From NCBI RefSeq assembly GCF_002834385.1, contig NZ_PITQ01000002.1:496001-560000 (forward strand): a DNA stretch of 64,000 nucleotides, in the 5' to 3' direction. Shown piece by piece: positions 42,218-51,498 of the stretch (its first letter is position 1; each line of letters begins with the position of its first letter). Below the pieces are notes generated by a model. That model made no database searches. It was not told the DNA's origin and was given only the letters and a program-made list of their open reading frames with translations. A program made the translations under genes and the position numbers. Source of the DNA: Rahnella sp. AA (lineage in GTDB: Bacteria > Pseudomonadota > Gammaproteobacteria > Enterobacterales > Enterobacteriaceae).

Positions 42218-42997
42218 GTGAAAGCTATTATCGTCGAAGATGAAGTGCCCGCTCAGGAAGAGCTGAGTTATCTGATTAACACTCACAGCAGTATCAGCGT
42301 CGAGGCGATATTTGATGACGGGCTGGATGTCCTTAAATATCTGCAATCGCATGAAGTGGATGCAATTTTTCTCGATATCAGTATCCCTTCGCTCGACGGC
42401 GTGTTGCTGGCGCAAAATATCAGTAAGTTCGCCCATAAACCCTACATCGTGTTTATCACCGCGTACAAAGAGCATGCAGCCGAAGCCTTTGAAATTGAAG
42501 CCTTTGACTACATCCTGAAGCCCTATCACGAATCTCGTATTGTCACTATGCTGCAAAAGCTGGAGTCACATTTTCGCCGGGATAAAGAACAGACCGGGAA
42601 AGAAATGACAGACAAGCCGGAAGAGATGCAGCCGGTAACGAGCAGCGCCGCCGGTACGGGCCGTATCAGCCACAGCATTAATCTGATTAAAGATGAGCGC
42701 ATTATCGTCACAGACATCAACGATATTTATTACGCGGCTGCACAGGAAAAGGTCACGCAGGTCTATACCCGCAAAGAAGAATTCACCATGCCGATGAACA
42801 TCACCGAGCTCTGCAACCGCCTGCCGGAGGAGCATTTTTTCCGTTGCCATCGTTCATACTGCGTGAATTTGTCGAAGATCCGCGAGATTGTACCGTGGTT
42901 TAACAACACCTACATTCTGCGGTTAAGCGATTTAGATTTCGAGGTGCCGGTCAGCCGAAGCAAGGTGAAGGAATTCAGGCAGTTAATGCGGTTCTGA
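42218..42997 (+). CDS. ypdB: YpdB/PyrR, LytTR-type response regulator
   Basis: The 259-residue protein has an N-terminal receiver domain (VEDE at residues 6-9, phosphoacceptor Asp in AIFLDISIPSLDG, Lys in ILKPY) and a C-terminal LytTR DNA-binding domain that includes FFRCHRSYCVNLSKIREI. In E. coli it activates yhjX, a pyruvate transporter, after phosphorylation by YpdA. It is 15 residues longer than the E. coli protein, from a longer linker. GGGGGATAATTCC precedes the start. Confidence 0.93.
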   Translation: MKAIIVEDEVPAQEELSYLINTHSSISVEAIFDDGLDVLKYLQSHEVDAIFLDISIPSLDGVLLAQNISKFAHKPYIVFITAYKEHAAEAFEIEAFDYILKPYHESRIVTMLQKLESHFRRDKEQTGKEMTDKPEEMQPVTSSAAGTGRISHSINLIKDERIIVTDINDIYYAAAQEKVTQVYTRKEEFTMPMNITELCNRLPEEHFFRCHRSYCVNLSKIREIVPWFNNTYILRLSDLDFEVPVSRSKVKEFRQLMRF

Positions 42998-42999
42998 TG

Positions 43000-43031
43000 T
43001 TACGGCCTCCTTCTTACAAAGGAGGCCGTAA
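43000..43031. terminator. Bidirectional terminator between ypdB and glk
   Basis: TTACGGCCTCCTT-CTTACA-AAGGAGGCCGTAA is a perfect 13-bp stem between convergent genes. There are few T residues after it, so termination strength is uncertain. Confidence 0.65.
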
Positions 43032-43034
43032 ATA

Positions 43035-44000
43035 TTAAATCGTCAAACCTATCGACTGACGCAGGTAAGCTCCCGCGCCCAGTAATCCCGGCTGATCGTG
43101 GGTGATCAGGAACACCGGAATATCCATCAGATAATCTTTGAAACGCCCTTTATCTTCAAACGCCGCACGGAAACCGGAGGCTTTGAAGAATTCCAGGAAG
43201 CGCGGAACAATCCCGCCCGCGATGTACACACCGCCGAACGTGCCCATATTCAGCGCCAGATTACCGCCAAAACGCCCCATGATGACGCAGAATAACGACA
43301 GTGCGCGGCGGCAGTCGACGTTTTCGTCCGACAGCGCCAGTTCGGTGACATCTTTAGGTTTGAAGTTTTCCGGCACACGATTATCTGACTTAACGATGGC
43401 GCGATACAGGTTGACCAGCCCTGGCCCGGAAAGAATACGCTCCGCAGAAACATGCCCCATCTCGGTACGCAACTGTTCAAGAATGATGTCTTCTTCCTCG
43501 CTGTTTGGCGCGAAATCAACATGACCGCCTTCGCCCGGCAGGCTCAACCACTGTTTGTTGGCATGGATCAGATGTGCAACACCAAGCCCGGTGCCCGCGC
43601 CGTAAATCACTGCCGGTTTACCGTCCTGCACTTTTTTGCCACCGAACTGCAACAGATCCTGTTCTTTCAGCATCGGGATCGCCATCGATACGGCCGTGAA
43701 GTCGTTGATCACTTCCAGATGTTGCAGGCCCAGGTTTTTTTTCATTTCCGCAATGGAGAAAGCCCAGGTGTGGTTGGTCATCGCCACCCAGTCACCGGTA
43801 ATCGGGCAGGCGATGGCAATACACGCATCCTCAATCTCCTGATGCTGGCTCGCAAGATACTCGCGCACAACGTCTTCAAGGCTGTCGTAATCCAGCCCGG
43901 AAAAGGTCTTAGACTGTGAAATCTCGCCGCTATCTAAAGCGCAAAGCGCCAGACGGCAATTAGTGCCCCCGACATCGCCCACCAGGGAGTATTTGGTCAT
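43035..44000 (-). CDS. glk: Glk, glucokinase
   Basis: The 321-residue protein is the same length as E. coli Glk. ATP-binding [12 protein letters not shown] is at residues 9-20, the glucose-binding [15 protein letters not shown] near residue 65, and [10 protein letters not shown] near residue 136. It phosphorylates free cytosolic glucose. The order ypdB-glk-yfeO resembles the E. coli neighbourhood. Confidence 0.97.
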   Translation of the reverse strand: MTKYSLVGDVGGTNCRLALCALDSGEISQSKTFSGLDYDSLEDVVREYLASQHQEIEDACIAIACPITGDWVAMTNHTWAFSIAEMKKNLGLQHLEVINDFTAVSMAIPMLKEQDLLQFGGKKVQDGKPAVIYGAGTGLGVAHLIHANKQWLSLPGEGGHVDFAPNSEEEDIILEQLRTEMGHVSAERILSGPGLVNLYRAIVKSDNRVPENFKPKDVTELALSDENVDCRRALSLFCVIMGRFGGNLALNMGTFGGVYIAGGIVPRFLEFFKASGFRAAFEDKGRFKDYLMDIPVFLITHDQPGLLGAGAYLRQSIGLTI

Positions 44001-44319
44001 GTTATTCTCCGCAAAAGTAAATTCGTTATACTGCGCATCCGCGCTAAAGTGGCTGTGCTAAAGAGTACGCTGCCGGTCGCCACGATGTAAGCTGTCATCG
44101 TCAATTAAAGCGACTGGCGAAAGCCTGCCAAGGGGGCAAAGCTTACAGATTCGTGTGGGCAAAATAGCGGTAATTGCTATACGCTGCAACGCAGTTTTGA
44201 ACCAACGCACATTTATGCGGTATGTCACACAAAATAATGTCGACTGCCAGCAAACAGACTTTGCCGGGTTTCATCTAAGCTATTAGGGCAAACAAAATTA
44301 CAAATAAGGAAATCCTTGC
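44001..44319. other. glk-yfeO intergenic region
   Basis: The 319 bp between divergent glk and yfeO have no gene. Both promoters must lie here, but I see no clear -35/-10 pair or operator, and no match to a Cra (FruR) site of the kind known upstream of E. coli glk. Confidence 0.6.
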
Positions 44320-45573
44320 ATGTTCCATCCCCGTGCCAGAATCATGCTGGCTTTTGCCTTGCCTGCCGTCGTTATCGGCGTGCTGTCCAGCCTGATCCTT
44401 GTCTTTGTTATGATGATTTCTGGCGCGCTGCAGAACCTGTTATGGCAAAACATTCCTGCGGTTTTAAACATCAACACAGAATCCGCCAGCTGGACGCTCT
44501 TTATGCTGACACTGACCGGGATTGGCGTCGGAGCCCTCATTAAGTATATGCCAGGCCATGCAGGGCCGGATCCGGCGACGGAATCACTGATTGGTGCACC
44601 CGTGGCGGTCAACGCCTTACCGGGGCTGGCACTGGCGCTCATGCTGGGGCTGGCGGGGGGTGTCAGCCTGGGGCCGGAACATCCGATTACCGTCATTAAC
44701 ATTGCGCTGGTGGCGGCACTTGGCGCTCGCCTGATGCCCGCAGTCCCCACAACTGACTGGGTTATTCTGGCGGCAGCAGGGACGATTGGCGCACTGTTCG
44801 GCACGCCGGTTGCGGCAGCGCTTATTTTCTCGCAAACGCTCGGCACCAATAAAGATGTACCACTGTGGGACAGGCTTTTTGCTCCTCTGGTCGCAGCGGG
44901 CGCCGGGGCGATCACCACGGATCAATTCTTCCAGCCTGATTTTTCACTCAACATTGCGCCTTATAACACCTCAAGCCTGATTGATGTGTTCAGCGGTTCG
45001 GTCGTTGTACTGATCTCCATTGCGCTGGGGATGATTGCCGTCTGGCTGTTTCCGTATATCCACCGGGCATTTAACAGCATCCACAATCCGATACTGAGGC
45101 TCGGCATTGGCGGGTTTGTTCTGGGGCTGCTGGCGCTGGTGGGCGGGGAAATTACCCTGTTCAAAGGGCTGGATGAAATGAAAGAGCTGGCGCATTCCAA
45201 CCATCTGTTTGAGATGGGGCCACTGCTGGCGATTACCCTGACAAAGCTCGCGGCTCTCGTTGTGGCAGCCGCCTGCGGTTTCCGCGGCGGGCGCATTTTC
45301 CCGGCGGTATTTGTCGGGGTGTCACTGGGCCTGATGTTGCATGAATATGCACCCGACGTGCCGGCAGCCGTCACAGTTTCCTGTGCGGTGATGGGCATGG
45401 TGCTGGTTGTCACCCGCGACGGCTGGCTCAGCCTGTTTATGGCCGCCGCCGTTGTGCCGGGCCTGAAGCTGTTGCCTTTACTGTGCATCGTCATGCTGCC
45501 GGCCTGGCTGATACTCGCAGGTAAACCGCTGATGCAGGTTGCGAAACAGCGGTTACAGCGACAGGATCCTTAA
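44320..45573 (+). CDS. yfeO: YfeO, ClC-family ion channel/transporter-like protein
   Basis: The 417-residue protein (418 in E. coli) is a ClC-type membrane protein with about ten helices. ClC selectivity-filter-like motifs are seen as [10 protein letters not shown] near residue 123, and [14 protein letters not shown] near residue 322. The classical gating glutamate is not in the canonical GREGP form, so ion transport mode is unclear. It is convergent with the racemase gene, with only five bases between stops. Confidence 0.9.
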   Translation: MFHPRARIMLAFALPAVVIGVLSSLILVFVMMISGALQNLLWQNIPAVLNINTESASWTLFMLTLTGIGVGALIKYMPGHAGPDPATESLIGAPVAVNALPGLALALMLGLAGGVSLGPEHPITVINIALVAALGARLMPAVPTTDWVILAAAGTIGALFGTPVAAALIFSQTLGTNKDVPLWDRLFAPLVAAGAGAITTDQFFQPDFSLNIAPYNTSSLIDVFSGSVVVLISIALGMIAVWLFPYIHRAFNSIHNPILRLGIGGFVLGLLALVGGEITLFKGLDEMKELAHSNHLFEMGPLLAITLTKLAALVVAAACGFRGGRIFPAVFVGVSLGLMLHEYAPDVPAAVTVSCAVMGMVLVVTRDGWLSLFMAAAVVPGLKLLPLLCIVMLPAWLILAGKPLMQVAKQRLQRQDP

Positions 45574-45578
45574 GAAGG

Positions 45579-46277
45579 TCAATCCTGTTTTAGTGCAAAT
45601 TCCGCCGCCGCCAGCGCATGAATGGCGGTGGTGTCGAAAACAGGTACGTTAGCATCTTCGGCACCGACCAGCAGGGTGATTTCGGTACAGCCGAGAATAA
45701 TCCCCTCTACACCCTGTTGTTCCAGCTTCGCAATAATCCGGCGGTATTCTTCACGCGAGGCGTCGTTAATGACGCCCAGACACAACTCCTCATAAATAAT
45801 GCGGTGGACAATCGCACGGTCGGCCTCATCCGGCGTAACCACATCAATCTGATGCTTCTCCTGCAAGCGCCCGCGGTAAAAATCTTGTTCCATGGTGAAA
45901 CGGGTGCCGAGCAGGCCAATTTTGCGCAAGCCCTGTTCTTTAATTCTGCCAGCCGTTGCATCGGCGATATGCAGTAATGGCAGACCGCCGATACGTTCAA
46001 TATCTTCCGCTACTTTGTGCATGGTGTTAGTACACACCACAATGATTTCCGCCCCCGCACGTGCCAGTGAATTTGCCGCGTTACCCAGGATTTCCCCCGC
46101 CTGCTGCCAGTCCCCCGCCATTTGCAGTTTCTCTATTTCGTAAAAATCGACACTGTAGAGAAACAGTTTGGCTGAATGCAATCCGCCCAACTGTTGTTTA
46201 ACGTGTTCGTTAATCATGCGGTAATACGGCACCGTGGATTCCCAGCTCATGCCGCCAATCAGCCCTAACGTTTTCAT
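45579..46277 (-). CDS. Aspartate/glutamate racemase family protein
   Basis: The ATG at 46277, preceded by AAAAGGGATGCAGAA, gives 232 residues beginning MKTLGLIGGMSWEST. The two catalytic cysteines of the family are in VVCTNTMHK (about residue 83) and LGCTEITLL (about residue 197). It interconverts D- and L-amino acids without PLP. Relatives include YgeA-type broad-spectrum racemases. A longer open frame continues upstream to 46586, but it does not encode the conserved N terminus. Confidence 0.85.
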   Translation of the reverse strand: MKTLGLIGGMSWESTVPYYRMINEHVKQQLGGLHSAKLFLYSVDFYEIEKLQMAGDWQQAGEILGNAANSLARAGAEIIVVCTNTMHKVAEDIERIGGLPLLHIADATAGRIKEQGLRKIGLLGTRFTMEQDFYRGRLQEKHQIDVVTPDEADRAIVHRIIYEELCLGVINDASREEYRRIIAKLEQQGVEGIILGCTEITLLVGAEDANVPVFDTTAIHALAAAEFALKQD

Positions 46278-46344
46278 TTCTGCATCCCTTTTGTCTGCGT
46301 CATTATTTTGTGTAATGCGTCTGCGTGACAAAACCATAACCGAC

Positions 46345-46384
46345 AAAAAGCCCGCAAACAAAGAAAATGTCTGCGGGCTTTTTT
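46345..46384. terminator. Terminator between the racemase and efflux-pump genes
   Basis: AAAAAGCCCGCA pairs with TGCGGGCTTTTT around a 15-base loop, followed by another T on the plus strand. On the minus strand it ends the efflux-pump transcript before the racemase gene. Confidence 0.85.
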
Positions 46385-46404
46385 CGGGCGAATGCCAGCG
46401 GGGA

Positions 46405-46878
46405 TTAATGTTTAGCCGGGCAATCCTGAACCATTTCGCGGCGCTGCATCCAGCGCTGGCGCAGCGTGTCGTACAGCCAGTTATACGCCACAGTGTACGG
46501 CAGGAAAAACAGGAAGAACCCGATTTCCAGCATAAACGCGTCGAGCAGGCCGATACCCAGCCATAGCGCGGCAACCGGCAGGCCAATCAGAATGAACCCG
46601 CCCTCGAAACCCAGCGCGTGAGCAATACGGATTTTCAACGTTCGCACCACGCGGGTGACCGGCCAGAATTTGTCGAAGAAAGTGTTGTAGATGATGTTCC
46701 ACACCATTGCCGTCGTCGACAGCATGATTGCCAGCGCGCCCATTTCCCAGATCGGTTTATTCAGTGCCCATGCGGCTACCGGGGCGGAGATCAGGACGGC
46801 CAGCGCCTCGAAGCCGACGGCATGGAAGATGCGCTCGCCCAATGTTTTCTGAGATGAATTGCGTGTTTGCTTAGACAT
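46405..46878 (-). CDS. PACE-family (AceI-like) multidrug/biocide efflux pump
   Basis: The 157-residue protein has four membrane helices arranged as two bacterial transmembrane pair units. Each unit begins with the family pattern RIFHAVGFEALAV (residue 24 Glu) and RIAHALGFEGGFI, and contains WNIIYNTFFDKF or YNWLYDTLR. The buried Glu in the first unit is essential in AceI. Family members export chlorhexidine and short-chain diamines. It is divergent from the LysR gene at 47012 across 133 bp, the usual arrangement of aceI and aceR. Confidence 0.88.
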   Translation of the reverse strand: MSKQTRNSSQKTLGERIFHAVGFEALAVLISAPVAAWALNKPIWEMGALAIMLSTTAMVWNIIYNTFFDKFWPVTRVVRTLKIRIAHALGFEGGFILIGLPVAALWLGIGLLDAFMLEIGFFLFFLPYTVAYNWLYDTLRQRWMQRREMVQDCPAKH

Positions 46879-47011
46879 AAAAACCTGCCTGATTCCTGAT
46901 AATTAATGGGGGACGGTTGTCACAGGCGGGCATTATCATCACTAAATAAGATGGATGAAAGATAGTAAACATCGATAAAATAGATGGATTAAAATCACAG
47001 GAGAGTTGCTT

Positions 47012-47899
47012 ATGCGCTATTCACCGGAAGCCCTGGTTGCGTTTGTAGAAGCAGCTGACGCCGGATCTTTCTCCGCCGCCGCGCGTAAATTGCGCAAAAG
47101 TCAGTCAACCGTCAGTACGGCGATTGCCAATCTGGAAGTGGATTTAGGCGTAACGCTGTTTGACCGCCAGAGCCGCCATCCGGTGCTCACGCCTGCCGGG
47201 CAGCGCGTACTGAGCCACGTTCAGGCCATTCTGGCCGCCAGCGAGCGCCTCGATGAGCTGGCCGTGCGTTTATCCACGCAGCCGGAAACCCGCCTGACGT
47301 TTGTGCTTTCCGACACTTATCAGCCGACGCATCATGAGGCTTTGCTGCGCCGGTTTGAATGCCGTTATCCGGATATCGAATTTGAGTGTCAGATTGCCGA
47401 AGATCAGGACGTCATCGAGCTGTTGCAGTCAGGTCGCGCGCACATCGGCATGGTGGAGGCGCAGGCGAGTTATCCGCCGGATATCGGCGCGGCGCGGTTA
47501 CCCGAGCAAACCGATATGTCGATTTTTTGCAGCAGGGAGCATCCGCTGGCGAGAATTAAAAATCTGCAACCCGAGCAGTTACACACGTTTCGCGAGCTGT
47601 GTCTGCAGCCCTACAGCCGCCGTGAAATGCCCCGGGCACAGGGGCAGATCTGGTCAGCGCCGAGTTATCTGATGTTGCTGGAAATGGCAGAACAGGGGTT
47701 TGGCTGGGCGACGCTGCCGCACTGGCTTGTGCAGCAGTTCGGCCACGACAAGCTGGTCAGTTTGTCACTGCGCGGATGGCCGAAGAAGATTTCCGTTGAT
47801 GCCGTGTGGAGTAAAAATAATCAGCCCGGCCCGGCGGGAAGCTGGTTTATCGACCAGCTGATTGACCCGCCGGAAACAGACGACGATTCATTGCCCTGA
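47012..47899 (+). CDS. LysR-family regulator, AceR-like by position
   Basis: The ATG at 47012 follows CAGGAGAG and gives 295 residues; a TTG at 47006 would overlap the ribosome site. A winged helix-turn-helix (SFSAAARKLRKSQSTVSTAIANLE) is at residues 18-42 and a substrate-binding-like effector domain follows. It is divergent from the AceI-like pump, which is its likely target. Its 3' end overlaps the 3' end of ipdC by twelve bases on the other strand. The inducer is unknown. Confidence 0.87.
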   Translation: MRYSPEALVAFVEAADAGSFSAAARKLRKSQSTVSTAIANLEVDLGVTLFDRQSRHPVLTPAGQRVLSHVQAILAASERLDELAVRLSTQPETRLTFVLSDTYQPTHHEALLRRFECRYPDIEFECQIAEDQDVIELLQSGRAHIGMVEAQASYPPDIGAARLPEQTDMSIFCSREHPLARIKNLQPEQLHTFRELCLQPYSRREMPRAQGQIWSAPSYLMLLEMAEQGFGWATLPHWLVQQFGHDKLVSLSLRGWPKKISVDAVWSKNNQPGPAGSWFIDQLIDPPETDDDSLP

Positions 47900-49546
47900 A
47901 TTGCGTTTTGCCAGAGACCTGGTCACCGAACTCAGCAGCTCGGGGATGTCCATTTTCGGTAACACGACTTCGATCCAGGCCATCTGGCGCTGAGAGCTGG
48001 CTTTTTCTATCGCCGCTTTCAGGGCCTGCGGTGAATCGGCCCGCGCACTGAACACTTCTTTGCCGCCAAATGCTGCCGGGAACTGCGTCCAGTTCCACTG
48101 CGCAATATCGTTATACCGCTGTGTTTCGCCGTGAATTGCCCGTTCAACCGTATAACCCTCATTATTGATGACAAAAATAATCGGCGGCAGACCGTAACGA
48201 ATGGCAGCACCGAGCCCCTGGAGGGTCAGCTGTGCTGACCCGTCGCCGATAAGCAGCACGACGCGACGATCGGGAACGGCAATTTGCAGACCGAAAGCCG
48301 CCGGCAGCGTAAAACCAATCGACCCCCACAAAGGCTGGACCACAAACAGGCAATCTTCCGGCAGGTTCAGCGCCGCCGCGCCGAAACAGGCGGTGCCCTG
48401 TTCAGCGACCAGGACATCTCCCGGCTGCAGGAAATCCTGAATCTGCTGCCAGAACGCACATTGCCCCAGGCTGCTATCGTGGGACAAGGGAAGCGCGGTG
48501 CGTTTTACCGTATACGGTGGCCAGCCTGAGGCCAGCTCAGCCGTCAGGCGGTGCATCACGCTGACCGTTTTTTCGAGAGGGAGCTGATGGAAAATCTGAT
48601 CGCCGACGCGGGCGTAAAAAGGCTGCAAATCGATACACTTCCCCGCGGGAAGTTGCTGGGTGAAACCCGAGGTGATGGTATCCGTAAATTTCACCCCGAC
48701 GGTGATCACGACATCCGCGCCTTCAATTGCTTCTTTGGTTGAATGGGCGCTACCGGCACCGGAGTACGTCCCGGCAAAATTGACCTGCTGTTCGTTGAAT
48801 AATCCTTTCCCCATCAGCAGCGTGGAATGTGCCAATGGCACTTCTTCCATCCACTGTTCCAGAGCCTGTTTCACACGGAAACGGTCCGCCAGGAAGTCGG
48901 CCAGCACGGAAACTCGTTTTGCGCCGCGTAGCCAGGTTTCTGCCGCAGCAACAAAAGCTTCCAGCGATGAAGGCGAGAATGGCGGCTGGCGTGCAGGCAG
49001 GGCGTGCGCTTTGGGGGTGACCGGCAGCGCGGCCACGTCACTCGGTAATAACAAATATCCCGGACGCGAGGTGTACATGACTTCTTCAATCACGCGATCA
49101 ATTTCGGCCAGCGCATTTTCAGGCGTGAGTGAAGCCTGTGCAACACTGACCGGCTGTGACATACGGATGAAATGACTGAAATCGCCGTCGCCCAACGTGT
49201 GGTGCAGCAATTCGCCTTTACGCTGGGAGGAAAGCGGTGGCGCGCCCACAATATGCACCACCGGAACATATTCGGCGTAGCTACCGGCTATCCCGTTCAG
49301 GGCGCTCAGCTCGCCCACGCCGAAGGTTGTCAGCAAAGCGGCAATACCTTTAGTTCTGGCATAGCCGTCTGCCCCATAGGCGGCATTTAATTCGTTGGTG
49401 CAACCCACCCAGGTAATTTGCTGATGGTTAATGACGCTATCGAGAAATTTCAGGTTGTAGTCACCCGGCACGCCAAACAGCTCGGAGATCCCGCTAAATG
49501 ATAAGCGGTCTAAGAGATAGTCACCTACGGTATATTCATTATCCAT
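47888..49546 (-). CDS. ipdC: IpdC, indole-3-pyruvate/phenylpyruvate decarboxylase
   Basis: The 552-residue ThDP enzyme has the same length as Enterobacter IpdC. The catalytic Glu is in TNELNAAYGADGYAR (about residue 52), the HH pair in ELLHHTLGDGD near residue 115, and the ThDP/Mg site GDGSAQLT...NNEGYTVE near residue 435. It converts indole-3-pyruvate to indole-3-acetaldehyde on the way to indole-acetic acid; pyruvate decarboxylase activity is the alternative for this family. An Enterobacter-type TyrR box (TGTAAA-N6-TTTACA) was not found upstream. It overlaps the LysR gene end by twelve bases. Confidence 0.88.
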   Translation of the reverse strand: MDNEYTVGDYLLDRLSFSGISELFGVPGDYNLKFLDSVINHQQITWVGCTNELNAAYGADGYARTKGIAALLTTFGVGELSALNGIAGSYAEYVPVVHIVGAPPLSSQRKGELLHHTLGDGDFSHFIRMSQPVSVAQASLTPENALAEIDRVIEEVMYTSRPGYLLLPSDVAALPVTPKAHALPARQPPFSPSSLEAFVAAAETWLRGAKRVSVLADFLADRFRVKQALEQWMEEVPLAHSTLLMGKGLFNEQQVNFAGTYSGAGSAHSTKEAIEGADVVITVGVKFTDTITSGFTQQLPAGKCIDLQPFYARVGDQIFHQLPLEKTVSVMHRLTAELASGWPPYTVKRTALPLSHDSSLGQCAFWQQIQDFLQPGDVLVAEQGTACFGAAALNLPEDCLFVVQPLWGSIGFTLPAAFGLQIAVPDRRVVLLIGDGSAQLTLQGLGAAIRYGLPPIIFVINNEGYTVERAIHGETQRYNDIAQWNWTQFPAAFGGKEVFSARADSPQALKAAIEKASSQRQMAWIEVVLPKMDIPELLSSVTRSLAKRNSGQ

Positions 49547-49873
49547 GACGATCCTCTGTTAAATAATATAGAAACAGTTAATCCCGCTGACTTAAGTATT
49601 ACTCCAATTAAGGGAATAGGATATTTATTATTCAAAATAGACCGTGGAAACGCAGAGTTACAGCAGTGCACTGAGATCACGCAGGGAGATCGATTCAGCA
49701 GTTAAGGTAATACAAAGGAAGAATAGTCACAGTAATCAACGATCGCGGGCTTAAGGATTGTTCCGGATGTGATCTGAATAGCTGGAAATGCTTGTGAAAG
49801 CGCATACACTAAAATCGTTTTTTATGATGTTTATTACCTTCTGCCCACTCGTGAATTTATTATAAGGACTCTC
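49547..49873. other. ipdC-aldo-keto reductase intergenic region
   Basis: These 327 bp between divergent genes contain no ORF of interest. A TGTGA-N6-ATACA sequence (49793-49808) is a weak match to a CRP site near the aldo-keto reductase gene. No TyrR box could be identified. Confidence 0.5.
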
Positions 49874-50863
49874 ATGGTGTATCAAGCCAGTCCAACCCGT
49901 TATGGAAACATGGAATATCGTCGCTGCGGCCAGAGCGGCCTCAAACTGCCGGCTGTCTCACTGGGCCTGTGGCATAACTTCGGTGATAACGCCCACTTTG
50001 AAAATGGCCGTAAACTTATCCGCCACGCTTTCGACCACGGGATCACCCATTTTGACCTCGCCAATAATTACGGCCCGCCTCCGGGTTCTGCCGAACAGCA
50101 TTTTGGCCGTATTTTGCAGGAAGATTTACTGCCTTATCGTGATGAGCTGATCATCTCGTCCAAAGCCGGTTACACCATGTGGGACGGCCCTTACGGCGAC
50201 TGGGGTTCGAAAAAATATCTGGTTGCCAGCCTGAACCAGAGCCTGAAGCGCCTGGGGCTGGATTACGTGGATATCTTCTATCATCACCGCCCGGATCCGG
50301 ACACGCCGCTGGAAGAAACCATGGCTGCGCTGGATTTGATCGTACGCCAGGGTAAAGCGCTGTACGTCGGTTTATCGAATTATCCGGCTGAACGCGCTAA
50401 ACAAGCGTTTGAAATCCTCAAACAGCTCGGCACACCGTGCCTGATCCATCAGCCGAAATATTCGATGTTCGAACGCTGGGTTGAGGCTGATTTGCTCGAT
50501 ACGCTGGCGGATAGTGGCGTGGGTTCTATTGCCTTCTCACCGCTGGCCGGCGGCGTACTGACGGACCGTTATCTGGCAGGGATCCCTGAAGATTCCCGCG
50601 CGGCCAGCGGCAGTAAATTTCTGACAGCCGATCAGCTGACGGATGAGAAACTGGCGAAAGTGCGTAAGCTGAATGACATTGCGCAGTCGCGCGGACAGAA
50701 GCTTTCCCAGATGGCACTGGCGTGGGTTCTGCGCGGCGATCGCGTGACGTCTGTGCTGATTGGTGCCAGCAAAACCAGCCAGATCGACGACGCTGTTGGC
50801 ATGGTTTCCAACCGCCATTTCAGCCCGGAAGAGCTGGCAGCGATCGAAGCTATTCTAGTGTAA
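49874..50863 (+). CDS. Aldo-keto reductase, YghZ/Gpr-like
   Basis: The 329-residue protein resembles E. coli YghZ (L-glyceraldehyde-3-phosphate reductase, 346). The catalytic tetrad residues are in HFDLANNYGPPPGSAEQ (Asp, Tyr; about residues 60-66), KAGYTMW (Lys about residue 97) and YHHRPD (His about residue 138). The NADPH-binding GASKTSQIDD is near residue 297. It reduces small aldehydes, such as methylglyoxal or triose phosphates. YghZ lacks its C-terminal tail here, and the KAG segment aligns with both YghZ and other KchB-like reductases, so I leave the symbol blank. Confidence 0.82.
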   Translation: MVYQASPTRYGNMEYRRCGQSGLKLPAVSLGLWHNFGDNAHFENGRKLIRHAFDHGITHFDLANNYGPPPGSAEQHFGRILQEDLLPYRDELIISSKAGYTMWDGPYGDWGSKKYLVASLNQSLKRLGLDYVDIFYHHRPDPDTPLEETMAALDLIVRQGKALYVGLSNYPAERAKQAFEILKQLGTPCLIHQPKYSMFERWVEADLLDTLADSGVGSIAFSPLAGGVLTDRYLAGIPEDSRAASGSKFLTADQLTDEKLAKVRKLNDIAQSRGQKLSQMALAWVLRGDRVTSVLIGASKTSQIDDAVGMVSNRHFSPEELAAIEAILV

Positions 50864-51022
50864 GCGGTTACCCTAATGATTGAAAAATACGCATTCATGG
50901 AGGATACGTAAGAATTTCGTTAAGCCGCGTAAATCAATCAAAACAGGATTGTAAGCAATAGAACCTGGCCCCTGTTCCTTTTATAACTGTCAGCATAAAT
51001 TATAAGGAATCTGGGGCCGTCT

Positions 51023-51430
51023 ATGATTAAGCCAATACTTCTCGGAACATTACTGTTCGCTTTGCTTCCTGCCGCAGCGCCTGCCGTGCAGGCCAGCAAC
51101 TTTAGCCTCAACACACCCGGTCTTTCCATCAGTATTGGTGACCGTGACCGTCGTGGTTATTACTGGGATGGATACGACTGGCGCAACCCGAGCTGGTGGA
51201 ACAGTTACCGTGGCCACAATTATGGTCACCGTGGCCCGCGCGGGGATTACTGGGACGGCTACCGCTGGCGCGATCAGGGCTGGTGGAACCATCGCCATCC
51301 CCCACGCCGCCCGATGCCGCCACCGCCGCGCTATTATCATGGCGACCATGGACGCCCGCATTATGACCACGGGCGTGGACCGGATCGCGGTCGCGGGCAT
51401 GATGACCGCCACGGAGATCACCATCACTGA
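51023..51430 (+). CDS. DUF2502 secreted protein (YpeC-like)
   Basis: The 135-residue protein has a signal peptide (about residues 1-24, ending VQA) followed by LSISIGDRDRRGYYWDG, the DUF2502 signature found in E. coli YpeC. A motif of about 17 residues is duplicated: YYWDGYDWRNPSWWN and DYWDGYRWRDQGWWN. The C terminus is Pro- and His-rich with many HH and HGD repeats. It is likely periplasmic. It lies upstream of mntH, as in E. coli. Function unknown. Confidence 0.8.
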   Translation: MIKPILLGTLLFALLPAAAPAVQASNFSLNTPGLSISIGDRDRRGYYWDGYDWRNPSWWNSYRGHNYGHRGPRGDYWDGYRWRDQGWWNHRHPPRRPMPPPPRYYHGDHGRPHYDHGRGPDRGRGHDDRHGDHHH

Positions 51431-51448
51431 TGGGACAAATATCAAAAA

Positions 51449-51478
51449 AAAACGGGACAGCGCAAACTGTCCCGTTTT
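51449..51478. terminator. Bidirectional terminator between the ypeC-like gene and mntH
   Basis: AAAACGGGACAG-CGCAAA-CTGTCCCGTTTT is a perfect 12-bp stem with A- and T-rich flanks, between two convergent genes. Confidence 0.88.
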
Positions 51479-51498
51479 CCTTTGCTTTCGAAGAAAGA

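Noticed and set aside
47888-47899. Fusion or frameshift between ipdC and the LysR gene
   Set aside because: Both genes are on opposite strands with intact ends; the twelve-base overlap is a simple convergent overlap.
49547-49873. TyrR box upstream of ipdC
   Set aside because: No TGTAAA-N6-TTTACA or close match could be found on either strand.
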